Shown piece by piece: positions 1 to 12,049 of a stretch of DNA of 64,000 nt. A model generated the notes under the pieces. It ran no database searches. It was not told where the DNA came from and worked only from the letters and a program-made list of their open reading frames with translations. The stretch comes from Cymbidium sinense (lineage: Eukaryota; Streptophyta; Magnoliopsida; Asparagales; Orchidaceae), in NCBI GenBank assembly GCA_021442155.1, contig CM038215.1, positions 7,712,976 through 7,776,975 on the forward strand, read 5' to 3'. Within the stretch, counting starts at the first letter, position 1. Every line of letters begins with the position of its first letter. Position numbers and translations under genes: made by a program.

Positions 1-540
1 ATTAATTTATATCTTCAATCATCTTCCTAAATATAAATCAAATCTACATTCAAATGATCAAAACTAAATCAAACTAAATCAAATTAAAACTAAATTTCTA
101 AGCCATATGACCTATCCCATGGACTTAGCCAAATCTTAATCCAAATCAAGTCAAACTCAATTGATTTTCTCACAAATCAATCATATTTTTAAATCAAATT
201 CACAAATTTAAATGAAATATACATTTAAATCATCAAAACTAAATCAAACCAAATCAAAATCCAAACTAAGCTGTGACCAACTCCATGGACTTAGCCAAAT
301 TCCTTCATTCCAAAACCCAAATTCAATTGATTTTCTCATGAATCAATCATACCTTCAATTATATTCACAAATATAAATGAAATCTAAAATCATCAAGCCA
401 AACCAAAATCAACCCAAGTAACTTAACCCTTTTGATGAAATGTTCAAATGAACCAAAACCTATTTGAACCCAAGACAATTGCAATTGAATTTATATCAAT
501 CCAAATTCATATATAAACTCAACTAAACAAACTCAACCCA

Positions 541-1380
541 AAATCAACTAAACCCTTGGTCCACTTGACCCAAAGTGGCCAATTTGACCTATTTGAGCCA
601 AGTTCTAATCCTTTCCAAATTAGATTGAACCAAGCCCATCAAAACCTCCCATTTTGATTGTTGATCACCCATAATTGATCAATTGTCATAAATTTGGTCA
701 AACCAAGCTGACTTGGTCATTTGACCAAGTCAACCCCTTAACCCAAATGAACACAAACTAGCCAAATTGCAACCTAAGCCAAATCCCTTGAAACCAATGA
801 TTCACACAAAATCAAAATCAATATTTGAATATGTCTTGACTTACAATTGAGTCGAACAAAACCCAGTTGGCCCTCTTGACCCAGGTTGACCCAAATTCAC
901 CTAAAAGACCAAATTGGGTCAAATCAAAATATAAACCAAATTTATTGATCCAAAGGCTCAAGTTCATTACAAATTGATTGTTGAACTTGGTCAAAGCCTT
1001 GATCGCATGATTCACCTTAGCCCAAAAAAGACCTAAAGGTTCAAGTTGGCCTAAATCAAACAAATCCAAATTAATTGAAACCAAAGCCTACAATCATCTT
1101 CAATTGCTTAATTAAACCCAAACACCCAACCCAAGCCAATTTGGCCAATTTGGTCAAATTGTCAACCCATTTGACCCAAATGAATTCAAATGAGCCAAAA
1201 TCAAAACTAAGCCAAACTAAAACCAATAGAACCAAAACATCCCAAATGATCATATGAACTTGACCCAACCCTTGGTTTGATGCTTTGACCAATTGGTCTT
1301 CACTAACCAATTTTACCTAAATGAGTCAAATTGAGTCAAACCTAACCAAATCAACTCCAATTGACTTGAAATTTGAGCTA
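541..1380. promoter_or_regulatory. Cluster of TTGAC(C/T) words (W-box-like) in repeat A
   Basis: By hand I count about 17 TTGACC/TTGACT words or their complements in about 840 bases. Base composition alone would give about one. TTGAC(C/T) is the core W-box bound by plant WRKY factors. The same enrichment recurs in the other A copies (about 13180-14010, 51660-52490, 63600-63970). The words sit in a simple-sequence context (CCAAATTGACC, GGTCAAATTG), so shared low-complexity ancestry may explain them without any binding function. Confidence 0.4.
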
Positions 1381-1794
1381 ACCCTTTTTTGGCTCATTTC
1401 AAATTTTCCCAAATAAAATCTAATGCCAAATTATCATTCTATCTTTGGGGCAAGGGCATCACATGAGGTAAATCACCAATATAAGTGGTCATTTCCATTC
1501 TTCAGCAACTTAGTACTCTCCCAATGGTCCACCTAGGCACCTAGGACACTACCCAACCTGACCTAAGGGGTGGTTGGGTTGGCCATGACCCATGGGAGGT
1601 GAAATCATCTCACCCACCCCATTGGATCATTTGAAACCCATAGGACACCCATGATTCCTCCTTGGCAGCCACCTCCACACCTTCAACCAACCAAGCAGAG
1701 CAAACTCACCTCCTCCCTACCACCCATGACTCCTTGAGATGGTCGGATGACCACTAGAAGCCAAACTCAATCCCACCATATGATAAAGATGAAT

Positions 1795-1810
1795 GGGGGT
1801 ATACACCCCC
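1795..1810. other. Short G/C hairpin conserved in repeat A
   Basis: A GGGGGT/ACCCCC inverted repeat with a 4-base ATAC loop stands out in AT-rich DNA. Its counterparts at 14415-14430 and 52892-52908 keep the G-run, TATAC and C-run. CT-rich sequence and an AACACACACAAAAATC stretch follow on +, which looks like a transcript leader. It could be a protein-binding or RNA structural site; no function is shown. Confidence 0.45.
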
Positions 1811-3984
1811 TCTTTTCCACCAAACACACACAAAAATCATTCCTCAGAGCCCTAGCTACCTAAGACAAGATGTTACGACCATTTCCTAAGCTCTTTAGCT
1901 CATTCCTCGATAAAAAAATTCCATTCTCGTTTGTCTTGAAACAGGACACTCCCATTGTCAACCTAAATTCTCCATTTCTCCATCAAACTAAAATTAACTT
2001 TACATGCACCTACCCTAGGCCTTGTCGAGCTAGAACAAATCATCTTCCAAGCTTCTCGAGCACTGAAGGTGGGACTTTGATCGAACCTGAGCTCCAAATC
2101 ATCAGTTTGGGGCCTTCTGAATGAACGTCAAGGAATTGATCCAATTGCTACTCAATAGGGATTCGTCTCCACTATATGAAGCTTCTTCAATTATTCGAGC
2201 CACTAGTCTTAAGCTCTGGTGAGGTATGCTTCCAAAACTAATCCTTAGGCAAAAATGGGTTGGAGCTTTTTGAAGAAAACTTCCATCTCATGTGATCTTG
2301 ACCATTGGAACCCCTCTGATTGACGTCATGAATGTGTGGGATACTTTTGGAGTTGATCCAAGCTCAGGTAAGCTTGGATCAAGTGAGTAATGGAAGAAGG
2401 ACTCCATTCTCCCTCACTCGCATGACGTTAGATCACACACTATCCCTTTCATGTGATCAAAATGGATGGTCATGATTAGATCCACTAGATTGGTCTGATT
2501 TAATCTTATTAAGTTGTGGGATTAATTATAGCGATCCAATCTTAGATCAGATAAAGGATGAAGAAGCGTATAACCACATAGGCCTAATAGGTTTTAAGTA
2601 GCCAATCCTATGGTGCCATGTGGAAAGTGTGCCGCATCAGTGTGCCATGTGGTTCCAACAAGATTAGGCTTTAATTAGGCTTAATTAATCATTTTTAATG
2701 GCTAAAACTTCTAAAAATCATAAAAACTTAAAATGCAAATAAATACTCATTTTAAAGGTATTTTGAAGGAGAATTAATTAAAAATGATCTTAACTAATTT
2801 TTAATAATAATTAAGGTTTGATTGTAAAATTAATTAGCATGATTACTACTTAATTACTTGAGCAATTAATCCCAAATTTTGTGGGTTAATTTAATAGGAT
2901 GACCTCACTCCCATAATTTTCTTGGAATTTATTGTGCAATTGAAAAATTGACTAATTAAACCTTGATACTCTTTTAAGTTAACTAATGATTTATTAATCC
3001 CATGAACAGTAATAAATTGGTTAATTAAGTTTATTAATCATTGTTCAATAATAAGTGAACTAAGGAATAGGGTTGATACCCCTTTCCCTATGTTTATTTC
3101 ACCTTTTTTAAAATGAAATTAATTAATATTTAACTAATTAATTAAATCACTTAATCAAATTGAAATCATAATCACATCAGACTTTAATTAATTAAATTAT
3201 GGGGTAGATCTTTATGTGTTTAATAACCTAAAGGAGTTTAATGAAATAATGGTTAGTCCACTTGTGTGGGAAAACCATAAGAGTAATTAATCAAGTCCCT
3301 TATCTAATTAACTATTAATTTCCTAGGATCATTGCAAGTTTATTTTCCATGCATATCATGTTGGCTCATAATTATTTAGTTAATTACTTTAAGGAGACAT
3401 AGGTAAGGGTAATTAATTTATTTTATTAAGGGTTCAACTTAATTAACCCATAAAATCAACTTAATTACATTTCCTTATATTAAATCAAATCACTAATGTG
3501 GGAATTGGTTTAAAACTACAAGTGATGAGTTCTCTTCACCTCTTTAAATTAAATCAAATCCAAAATTTAATTAATTAAGAAGCTTTGGTTTACTTTAAAT
3601 TATCTTATTTGATTTGATTTTCCTTAAGAACTAGTTTAGTTGAATGAATCACATGCTTATATTTGATTTTTCTCTTTCCAATCACGTTAAATTTGGTATG
3701 TCATTTGAATTCATGCATCCATCTTTTCAAAATCAAGTAAAATAAAATGGATTTCCTTTATGTAAGCTTGCATGTGTTAATTTAATTTAATATATGGGTG
3801 GCTATTATCACTATTAAATCTAAATGTATTTTTCAAAAGCTTAAAAATGAATAATAATATGTGTTATGATGCTAGTTATAAGTACATAAGGAATGCTTGT
3901 GCTTGTAGCTTAAGTGTATGAATGTTGAGTTCTCTTTCCTCTATTCATGTGTTGATTTATATAAGATTGAATGGTAATGGGTAT

Positions 3985-4600
3985 ATAGTCTGGATGTTTT
4001 AGGAACACAAGGCTTTAGCTAGCCCTAAGGAGATCATTTGATTACCTCACTACCCTAGTTTAACAATGGCATGTACCCATTTGATTTCATTCTTATGTAT
4101 TTCAACATTAGAATTTGGATAGAGTTTTAATTCAAATATATAAATTATTCAACCAAAAAATATATATAATCTTTGCATGAGTTTTTTCCCTCATTTATGT
4201 ATACATCCATGTGTGTCCAAGAAAAGTAAGTATGTAGTCTGGACATTCCGGGAATATGAGGCTTTAGTTAGCACCAAGGAGGTCATTTGATTACCTCACT
4301 TCCCTGGTTTAACAATGACATGCACTTGCCTATATCTTTGTAAATGTATATGTATATGTGATTAGTGAATGAAAATCCCATTTTACATTAAAATTGCATG
4401 CATTCATAATTAACTATGTGGTTGAATTAATTAGCCACATGATTTGGAGCTTACTTCCTATGTTCATGTATACGAATTTACATATGTTTGAATGCTAATG
4501 GGCATATAGTCTGGACATCCTGAGAATTCGAGGCTTTAGCTAACTCCAAGGAGGTCATTTGATTACCTCACTTCCCTGGTTTAATGACACATGCCTATTT
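3985..4600. repeat. Three tandem copies of a ~260-base subrepeat in A copy 1
   Basis: A ~90-base core (from TATAGTCTGGACAT through GGCTTTAGCTAG and GGAGGTCATTTGATTACCTC to GGTTTAACAATGACA) occurs at about 3985, 4230 and 4505, so the period is about 260 bases. The same triplet sits at the end of A copy 2 (16540, 16790, 17055). A copy 3 is broken inside its first core at 55221. The 60-70-residue open frames here are chance readings of the repeat. Confidence 0.75.
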
Positions 4601-5559
4601 AATTTCAATCTTCTGTCCTTTTTGTGTAAGAATTTGGATAAAGTTTTCAATTAATATTTTTAAATAATTCAATCAATTAAAATATAAATTCTAACTACTT
4701 ATTATTTAGCATAATTTAGTTTGTTATAGTATGATGTAGCAGAGTTTGTTCTAGTATAATTCATAAAATATCTGATTTATAGGTGAGATGATGGGATTTG
4801 GCCAAATTTAAGGTATGCTTTAGGGGACATCATTGTAGGTTATGGTTTGTCATTTAATCTAAAGAATGGAATTTTGCATTCAAAATAATTGTTCATTTTC
4901 AACCAAAATTTATAAATTTTTTCTTAAAGTGATTCATTTTAAGTTGTAATGTAATATAATATATTATATGAAATTAAAAACATTGTACATAACAATATAA
5001 CTTCACATATATATGAATGTGGTGGAGTTTTACTAAATGTTATTGTACATTTTAGTATGTTTTACTTTTTTTATAATACATTGGGTCAAAAGTCACAAAA
5101 ATGTTAATTTGAAGGTTGACATGGAAAAATTTGGCCAAATTCACAGCACATACCAAGAAGCAACACCAAAATTATGCTATTTTATACCATTTCTAATAGA
5201 AAAATATTAATTTTGCATCCAAAATGAACATTATTCATATTTTGAGAAAATTTTATTATTTGTTCCTTTTAAGTGATTCTAATGAGATGTAATGTTAGAT
5301 AATATATTATATTATAGAAAATTATAATATAACATCATATATTATAATATAATATAGTGTGTTAATTCACACTATAATATGTTTAGCATGATATTGTATA
5401 GTTAATTTGAGCTTGCACGATCATGAATCAAATAATGTGGATTACCATGTTAAGATGATGTAATTTTAATGAATACATTGTTAGGATTTTGGTTGAAGTA
5501 TTAAAGGAGTGCATAAGAGAAGAAATAAAATTTGATAAGAATTTCATGTCAAGAACATG

Positions 5560-6070
5560 GAGGGAGATCCGCTAGGGGATCACATATGCATTGGACATGA
5601 CATGTGAGGGGTCTATGTCGAGGGCATTGAAGAAGAAAATCAATTGAGGATAAGGTTTGAATTTGATTTGATTATATGATTTGTGGAAAGAAGATCCACT
5701 AGAGATAAGAATCTATAATCCACCAAGGATAAGATTGAATTTACTTTAATTTGTTTTGTTTTAATGGATGTGGAGGCATATCTACTAGAGATATGGGCTC
5801 AGTCTGGGATCATATGAACCTTCCACTAGGGAAGTAGGTTGCTATCCACATTGGGGAGTTTGATTTCATAGATTTGTTTGGGTATGTATCTGCTGGGGAA
5901 AAGAGTTTGGTTGGATTTCTTTAATTTAGAATCTACTAGGGGAGTTTGGTTTAATTTGGCTCCACTAGGGAGGTTGGTTTTAAATTTGATTTATTTTCAT
6001 GACTTGTTTATATATGATTTGGGGATCCATTAGGGAGAAGGGTGAGATTTAACTCCACTGGGGAAAATCA
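5560..6070. repeat. Periodic CCACTAGGGGA-like word array
   Basis: A 10-12-base word of the form CC(A/G)CT(A/G)GGGA recurs more than ten times in about 500 bases, with TTTGATTT/TTTAATTT spacers between copies. The same zone occurs at 44050-44570 and 61420-61930 in the other B copies, with words mutated independently between CTAGGGA, CTGGGGA and CTAGAGA. This is decayed minisatellite-like DNA with no coding signal. Confidence 0.6.
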
Positions 6071-6097
6071 GATTGGGCTTAATTTAATATGAGTTAA

Positions 6098-6800
6098 TGT
6101 ATGGACCTTGTTAGTGTGTGATGGACCCAATGAGATGGGGCTATATTAGCCTTGACTTACCTCAAGTTTATAAATCTAAAGGGATAGTCTACTGGCTATG
6201 GAGAGAAGCTAGCCAACCTAAGGGGTTGCCTTTGATGTGCAATGCTAAAAGAAGGTAGTAAAATTACATCTTCTAAAGTGAGGAACAACTAGGTGGCCTA
6301 TTGGATGCACAACAATCGACTGACCTAGGGTGACTCTAGTAAATGCCAGGGACTTATGTCAACTCAAAAGTAGTCAGGATTAATTTTATCTTAAGTTCAT
6401 GTGATTTAATATTGTTTGTTTGGTGATTTTGAATTGAGAGAATATTCATTGGGGATGTGAGCCCAGTCAAATTTGATAGATTTAATTTATGGACCATGTC
6501 GGTGTGTGATGGACCCACTGAGAAGGGGCTATCTCGGACTTATCCTATCTAAGATTTAGATATCCAAAGGAATAGTCTAGTGGCCGTAGGATAGAGCTAG
6601 CCAACATAAGGGGTTGTTTTTGGTGTGTACCTATTATGCTAGGAAGAAGGTGTAGCAAACTTACATCTTTTAAAGCAAGGAACAACCACTGGGGTGACCT
6701 GCTGGTAGCACAATTCAAACCCTACCTAAGGGCAACTATTGAGTGAATGTCGCTAAGGACTTATCTCAACTCAAGGGTAGCCAGGTGATTCCTAACAGGG
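6098..6800. repeat. Two tandem ~390-base units in B copy 1
   Basis: Unit 1 starts at about 6098 and unit 2 at about 6486. Both begin TGGACC...GTGTGTGATGGACCCA and run through GGGATAGTCTA, a GCTAGCCAAC word and AAGAAGGTGTAGCAAACTTACATCTT to ACTTATNTCAACTCAA. A third, shortened start is near 6955 after the TA tract. B copy 3 has the same two units (61965, 62385). B copy 2 has only one (44598), so unit number varies between elements. Confidence 0.7.
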
Positions 6801-6874
6801 ATTTTTACTGACACTATCCTAAAGATAGGATGCCTACTTGGGAAAAGTTACCACTAGGGGTGTCCTCCTAATCC

Positions 6875-6877
<3 letters not shown>

Positions 6878-6953
<76 letters not shown>
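6878..6953. repeat. (TA)n microsatellite
   Basis: About 36 TA dinucleotides with one TG interruption near 6924. The matching places in the other B copies hold only short tracts (TGTATATATATTTG near 45010, TTTATATATTTG near 62788), so the expansion is private to copy 1. The 81-residue frame over it is an artefact of the tract. Confidence 0.95.
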
Positions 6954-6956
<3 letters not shown>

Positions 6957-7880
6957 TGGACTGGTAGGACCACACTGGAAGTGCCTTGACCTATCTCAAA
7001 TTTATGGACCAAGGAGAGAATCATCCATAGATGAATTCTCCAACTGCTGTGGGTGGTTACTAGAAAGGGGAACTCCCAACTGATAGTAACCCAGGTAGTG
7101 TCTAAATGGAGTCACAAAGGACATGATCCAAATATAGTGCCCACAGGGCAAGTGCTACAAGGGGCATTATTCTGAGCCCTAAAAAAGAAAGCCTATAGGT
7201 ATACGGTGGTGAATTCAAGAAGAAAGCATAGAAAATGTACATCTTCCACGAGTGGTGTATCCTAAGGTGCGTGAACCAACCAACCTAAAGTGTATCCGTC
7301 AGCATGAGTGGTGTATCCATCAACATAGTGAGAACTGACCAACCTAAGGTGTCCGTCGATGTGCAATGATTAATATAGAAAGAAAGCATGTAGGCTTACA
7401 ACTTTCCAAGTAGAACTGATCATCGGAATAGTCTATCATCGATGGGATAGATAATATCTGACCTAGAGAAACTACTAAACAGGGAGCCCTGAGGAAGGAC
7501 TAGACCTATACTTGAAGAAGTCATGAGAGAAGGAGCCGCTAGGGGACTTATCCTAAACCACAAATATACTCAACCTAATCAATGCACGAAGGCTAATCCA
7601 ATAAGAAAGCGTAGCAGACTCACATCCTCTTAAACGATGCCAACATGAAGTAGCTTACCAGCCACACAATAAGGCCTACCAAACTAACATGGTGCTCGTC
7701 ATTGTGTAGTGGCCTAGTAAGGAAGGAAAGTGTAGCAAACTTCCATCCTCCAAAGCAAGAAGACCACTGGGGTGACACACTAGCAGGGTTGCACGTCAGC
7801 CCGACCTAGAGAAGCTACTGTGTGAGTGTTTCTTGGGTCATTATCTCAACTCAGAGTAGCCCGAGATAAAATATATCTGT

Positions 7881-8354
7881 TTATTTTATATGATTGTGTG
7901 TAGCTTGTATTTGTGTTGTGTCGATGAAGGATAAGACGCTACTCGGGTTCCTTACACCTACCGTAAACACATCATGGAAGAATTGCAAACAAGAATATTT
8001 TAACATGGAAGAGATTGAATTCAAAATGGAATTTTTATTGATGATAATTATTTTCAAACATGATTTATAATATTTCTTTAAGTTTAGCCCATTGACTGGA
8101 AGCATTTGGTGCTCTCCCTTATGATTAATAAGCTGATATGATCCTCTTTGGTAGGCCTTCTTTATGAAAAAAAGGGCATTTCCAAGTGGGTTCAAACTTG
8201 CCTCCCATCTTATGATGGACAACGATCTCCTTAGAACTAAAATAAGCTTACCTGCTTGAAAAGCTCTAGGACTAACCAACTTATTGTGAGCTTGAATCAT
8301 TTTAGCTTTGTACAACTCAAGGTTTTGGCATGCCCATAGGCATCTCTCCTCCAA
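7881..8354 (-). pseudogene. Integrase C-terminal region, retroelement copy 1
   Basis: An open stretch of 157 codons reads as the end of a Ty3/gypsy integrase. It has the helical LYKAKMIQAHNKLV segment, then a chromatin-side fold with AGKLILVLRRS, AYQRGSYQLINHKGE and LPVNGLNLKKYY. In related elements this follows the DDE core and helps position the integration complex. The homologous segment of copy 2 is at 46058-46464. The extent is set by stop codons and not by a true start, since this belongs to a long gag-pol polyprotein. The upstream core is frameshifted, so no functional integrase can be made. The last ~50 residues after KKYY probably belong to the 3' untranslated side. Confidence 0.8.
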
Positions 8355-8477
8355 AACTTTGATCTCTTCTAACGATAACTTATTATTCTACTCTATTATG
8401 ATCTTGCTACCCACAACTATCCTTAGTGATGAGAGTTTTGTTGAAGTCTTCTGCTAAGCCATTTGCCCTTGGGGAGT

Positions 8478-8960
8478 TTATGGTAGAATATCTCCAATCA
8501 ATATTATGTTTTGGGGTAAAGTTATTGATATCGATGCTCTTGAATGCAATACCATTTTTAGATATAATTCATTAAGGCACTCTGATCCTATATACGATAT
8601 GGTTCCCAAAAAATATGGAACACATGTTGAGCTGCGACCTCTCTGATCAAAATTATCTTCACTCATTTAGAAAAGTAGATTGTAGTAGCTAAGATGAACC
8701 ACAATGACCTTGAAGAAGGAGGATCAATCACCCATTATGTAGGTACCAACACAAATGGCCATGAGGCCAATGTAGGATGTATAATGTTGGGTGGTTGGTG
8801 TAGGACCATATTGTGTATTTGACATTGGTGGCATCACCTAGCTATATACATGCAATCTTTAATCATCGATGGTTAGTAGTATCCTAGTCTCTTGATCTTG
8901 GCTTTTATCTTTGGATTGGATTGGTTGTCTTCACATAATCCTGAGTGTACCTCAGTCATG
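8478..8960 (-). pseudogene. Integrase zinc-finger/core remnant, retroelement copy 1
   Basis: This matches 46650-47300 of copy 2, where an HHCC finger and DDE core are recognisable, but it is shortened and broken by several small deletions. The block around the second catalytic aspartate reads ISKNGIAFKS at about 8530-8560 (minus), where the family normally has an Asp after the Ser, so the active site is lost. The 62-codon open frame at 8478-8666 is partly out of the family frame. This segment joins DNA ends in active elements; here it is a fossil. Confidence 0.65.
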
Positions 8961-9449
8961 ATCTAATAGCCTTTGTGCTTGTCTAAACAACATAATTTTA
9001 TATGATCGAAAGATCGTCGATACAAGACACCATCCACAAGAGCATAAGAAAGTGATCTCTACTTCATTTGATAGGCTTGGGACTTCTCTTGAGGTAGTTT
9101 TCCTTTATTTAGGTAATATATGAATAGTTTCCTCAAATCTAACTCCTCATCCTTCTTGGAAATGGAAACCTCCCTTTTAGAAGAGTACTTTTTGATGAGT
9201 TCAATATCAATGGGATAAGACTTGTCTATTTTGGACCTTTATTGATATGGACTCATCCTGACATGCCAACTCTTGAAAGCTTTAAAAGCATACACTAGCA
9301 TTCTCTCCTGATGAATCTTATAAATGGTAACCTGGATTTGGGCCAACAACTGGTGGTGTACTTGTGGTTGTGATAGAGCTTGGGCTTTATAACCTTATAG
9401 GACCCAACGATTTGGTTAATAACTAGCTAAGAATCCTCAAAGAGGTTGA

Positions 9450-10100
9450 TGTTATGGATGCTTAGAGTAACAAATAACTCAAACCGAATCAAAGCCTCAT
9501 ATTTAGCTTCATTATTGGTACAAGGATTGGACAGATGAAATGAGAATCACATCACATGGTCAGTTAAGAGAACTATTCCTACCTTTCTGGAATAGTAGAT
9601 TGTGGTTCTTCTCCTCTTTGAGAGGAAGTACCATCAAAGTACATCTCAATGATGAATGCTAGTATCCCATAAGTTCATGATTTGTTCATCGGGAGAGTCG
9701 AGAAGAAGTGGGTGTGTGCTAAGAAATCCACTAGTGCTTGTCCTTTCATAAGAGGGGTATAAAGGTAATGTCAAATTATGAGAGGATCATGGACCATCAT
9801 GCCAAATGTCACCATGTCATGAGATACTAGGGATTGATCCTAGAGATTAAGTTCACCTTATGAGGAAGCATGTAGTGGAATAGCTTTTGGGATGCAAAGA
9901 TTAAAGCTAGCAATGCTTCAATGGATAATTAGCCTAAATAGGGATTAGATGATGGAGGTAGTATAGTGCATTTTCCTTCCCTTCATCATTGGCTTGGGCC
10001 AACAAAGCACCAATGGCATCGCTAATGCAAAAGTATATTAGTGTCGAAATGCTAAAACTAGATCATGTAATGCTTGATGTCTTGAAAGGCATGTCACACT
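9450..10100 (-). pseudogene. Two RNase H domain remnants, retroelement copy 1
   Basis: Nucleotide alignment to 47680-48481 of copy 2 shows remnants of the first RNase H (about 9800-10100) and of a second, Tat-type RNase H (about 9450-9690). Both are riddled with deletions of a few to about 15 bases and with stops, and no open stretch of useful length remains. The identification rests on the better-preserved copy 2. Confidence 0.55.
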
Positions 10101-10102
10101 TG

Positions 10103-10960
10103 TCATCCCACTTGAACTTGCATCCTTTTGACAAGTTCTAAGAATGGCTGACATCTTCCTAATAGGTTGGATATAAAGCATCTTAGATACACCAACCGCC
10201 CTTGGAATGATCTGAGTTGAGTTAAACTTTTAGGGGGTGGCATTTCTAATATCACTATATTTTTCTTTGAATGATGATCGGTGTTGGACAATAAACCCAA
10301 GGAATTTTCTTGGCTACTAAATGCACACTTGGGGGGTTCATTTTGAGGTTAAATTGTCTTAATTGATAAAAAACAACTCTCAAGTCAAAGAGATGGTCTT
10401 CCTTTTCTCTACTTTGCACCGTGAGATAATCGACATAACATTCTACATAATAATTAATGAGTTCGTCAAAGATTCAAGTCATAGCCCACTTGAATGAAGC
10501 ACCAGCATTTTTAAGGCTAAAAGGCATGACCTTATAATAATAGATTCTAATCAGGGTTCTAAAAGTAGCGTTTCATTCATCTTCAGGGACCATCTTTATT
10601 TGGTTATATCTAGATGAGCCATCCATAAAAGAGAAGACCATGAGATGAGATAATGTCCACCATCGCCTCCAGATTGGTAGTGAAATTCATCTTTGACATG
10701 CCTTATTTAAATCCCTAAAATCAATGCATATGTGAATTTGGCCATTCTTTTTCTTAATTGGGATGATGTTGGCTAACCAAGTAGGATATTTTTCTTCCTG
10801 GATGAAGCCAGCATCGATCAATTTCTTGACTTCATAAATGACATGTTGTTCTATGTCTAATCGCATGTGTCTAGGAGCTTGCTTGATAGGGTTAGGGTCT
10901 ATTATTTTATGGACACTACGTAGAGCCAATGAATCTCTTCATAATCAATGCAAAGTAGTC
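10103..10960 (-). pseudogene. Reverse transcriptase remnant, retroelement copy 1
   Basis: Two open pieces are clear. The first, 10687-10929, holds VKKLIDAGFIQEEKYPTWLA, IIPIKKKNGQIHIC and DFRDLNKAC: fingers and start of the palm of a plant Ty3/gypsy enzyme. The second, 10103-10300, holds MPPPKSLTQLRSFQGRLVYL with ISNLL, the thumb/connection leading to RNase H. Between them the catalytic box reads YVDY (10426-10437) where copy 2 has YVDD, and small deletions shift the frame. In a live element this enzyme copies element RNA into DNA in cytoplasmic particles; this copy cannot. The reader should treat 10301-10686 as the broken palm. Confidence 0.85.
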
Positions 10961-11880
10961 CTTAAACTCAATCAATAGCTAACTAAGTCATTGGTTTTAA
11001 TTTCATTCAACAAAGAACCGATATATGTCGGCGTGGATCTTCTAGTTTATAAGTTGATTTCTTGAGCTCATCGATGGTTGACTTGATCTCTTCTTTGAAC
11101 TGTGGTACATCTTTGACTTCAAAATCATCGATCATCTAAAGTTTCTAAAGCTCATATGTTAATGTGATTTAAAAGAACCTATCGATTCCAAATGATTGGT
11201 GATGCCTAAGCATCATCATCGACGGACCACTATCAAATCCTCCGATTTTTGATTGAGAGCTTTTTGTTTTTCCATATTCTTTCAAGTAGTGACATGCTTT
11301 GACCAAGTATGTGGGATTAACCCTTTCTTTGCTAAATTATGAACACAAGGCAAGTACCAATCAAAAGGTAATTCTATTAAATTTATATGAATCATCCTCA
11401 AGTTCTACATCAACTTCTTGACTTGAGGATGATGCTCTAAAAGAACCCTAAGTCTTCACACATGTGGATGACTGGGGCTTCCTTAACTACCAAAACCCTT
11501 AGCTTTTGAGGAAAGTGGGGTTAGAGCTAAGGTTCCCAACTAATGCCTATATTTCACATATAGACTTGGATACACTTATGCTTTGATTTGGAGCTTCTTC
11601 ATATCTAGCTCAAGTGTCACCTCCAAGGAATCTACTAAGAAGAGCTGGTGTGCTAACCATATAAGACTCATCCTATGAACTAGATTCTAAGTCTATATGG
11701 ATAGTGTGTACTCTTGGTAGCTCATAAATATCTTCTATCAGTCCAATAAGGAAGTTTTTCCACCCCTGACCGCTCTGAACCGGCCTCTTCCGCTAGTGGA
11801 GGTGTTGTCCCACCCATATGTTCAAATGGAATGAACTATGGGTGGAATCTAATGTCATGCTCCACTTCCTCCTCCAAGTC
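10961..11880 (-). pseudogene. Pol linker between protease and reverse transcriptase, copy 1
   Basis: This matches 49400-50310 of copy 2. On the minus strand it should encode the spacer between protease and reverse transcriptase, but no frame stays open beyond about 50 codons, and I recognise no domain. It is assigned only by colinearity with copy 2 and its neighbours. Confidence 0.5.
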
Positions 11881-11884
11881 TATT

Positions 11885-11962
11885 TTCTCCCTTTTATTTT
11901 CTTTTCTCTTTTCTCTTTCTTTTCTTTTCTTTTCTTTTTTCTTTTCTTTTCTTTTTTTATTT
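11885..11962 (-). repeat. Polypyrimidine (+)/polypurine (-) tract, copy 1
   Basis: Almost pure TTTTC/TTTCT repeats on +, about 78 bases. In the pol frame (minus) the complement would code a Lys/Glu/Arg-rich hinge just after the protease. The copy 2 counterpart is at 50318-50400. The strand asymmetry could favour triplex formation, but that is not shown. Confidence 0.85.
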
Positions 11963-12049
11963 TAAACTTTGGCCAAGTTCACAAGAGAATAGACTTGTTG
12001 ATTTTGAGGGAGGTAGTGTCGATCATCATATATGCGATCTCATGAACTG

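Larger units (their letters stand above)
1..4691 (-). mobile_element. Repeat A, copy 1: LTR-like block, left end outside window
   Basis: This non-coding AT-rich block aligns by eye with 12620-17251 and with about 51100-55221. Position 1 corresponds to about 12620, so some 300-400 bases lie to the left of the window. It flanks the B-C module on one side while A copy 2 flanks it on the other, as the two LTRs of one element would. About 5 kb would be a very long LTR, but long LTRs are known in the Tat/Ogre branch of plant Ty3/gypsy elements. Contents in order: a zone of CCAAATTGACC-like words (about 1-1400), a GC-richer zone (1440-1860), an AT-rich zone with many TTAATTAA words (2650-3620) and a triplicated ~260-base repeat (3985-4600). 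I could not find convincing TG...CA ends. The last shared bases are at 4691/17251. The strand follows the pol remnant. Confidence 0.6.
4692..7870 (-). repeat. Repeat B, copy 1: tandem-repeat-rich 3'UTR-like region
   Basis: On the minus strand this lies downstream of the integrase remnant and upstream of A copy 1, where Tat-type elements carry a long untranslated region with variable tandem repeats. In plus-strand order it holds: a ~330-350-base repeat with the landmark GATTTGGCCAAATT (4767, 5095); AT-rich TATAATATAAT DNA (5280-5400); a zone with CCACTAGGGGA-like words every 40-90 bases (5560-6070); a ~390-base tandem repeat (6098-6800); a TA microsatellite; and decayed ~110-220-base repeats around GAAGAAAGCGTAGCAGAC (7220-7760). 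No reading frame is conserved between the three B copies. Confidence 0.6.

Noticed and set aside
818..1310. Overlapping minus-strand frames of 79-88 codons and a plus frame in repeat A
   Set aside because: Low-complexity translation of CCAAATTGACC-like words; frames are broken in the other A copies.
1870..2124. 84-codon plus-strand frame beginning just after a leader-like stretch in A copy 1
   Set aside because: The homologous places in A copies 2 (about 14490) and 3 (about 52970) are frameshifted or stopped early, and no domain is seen.
6838..7083. 81-codon frame with an Ile-Tyr repeat
   Set aside because: It is the translation of the TA microsatellite.
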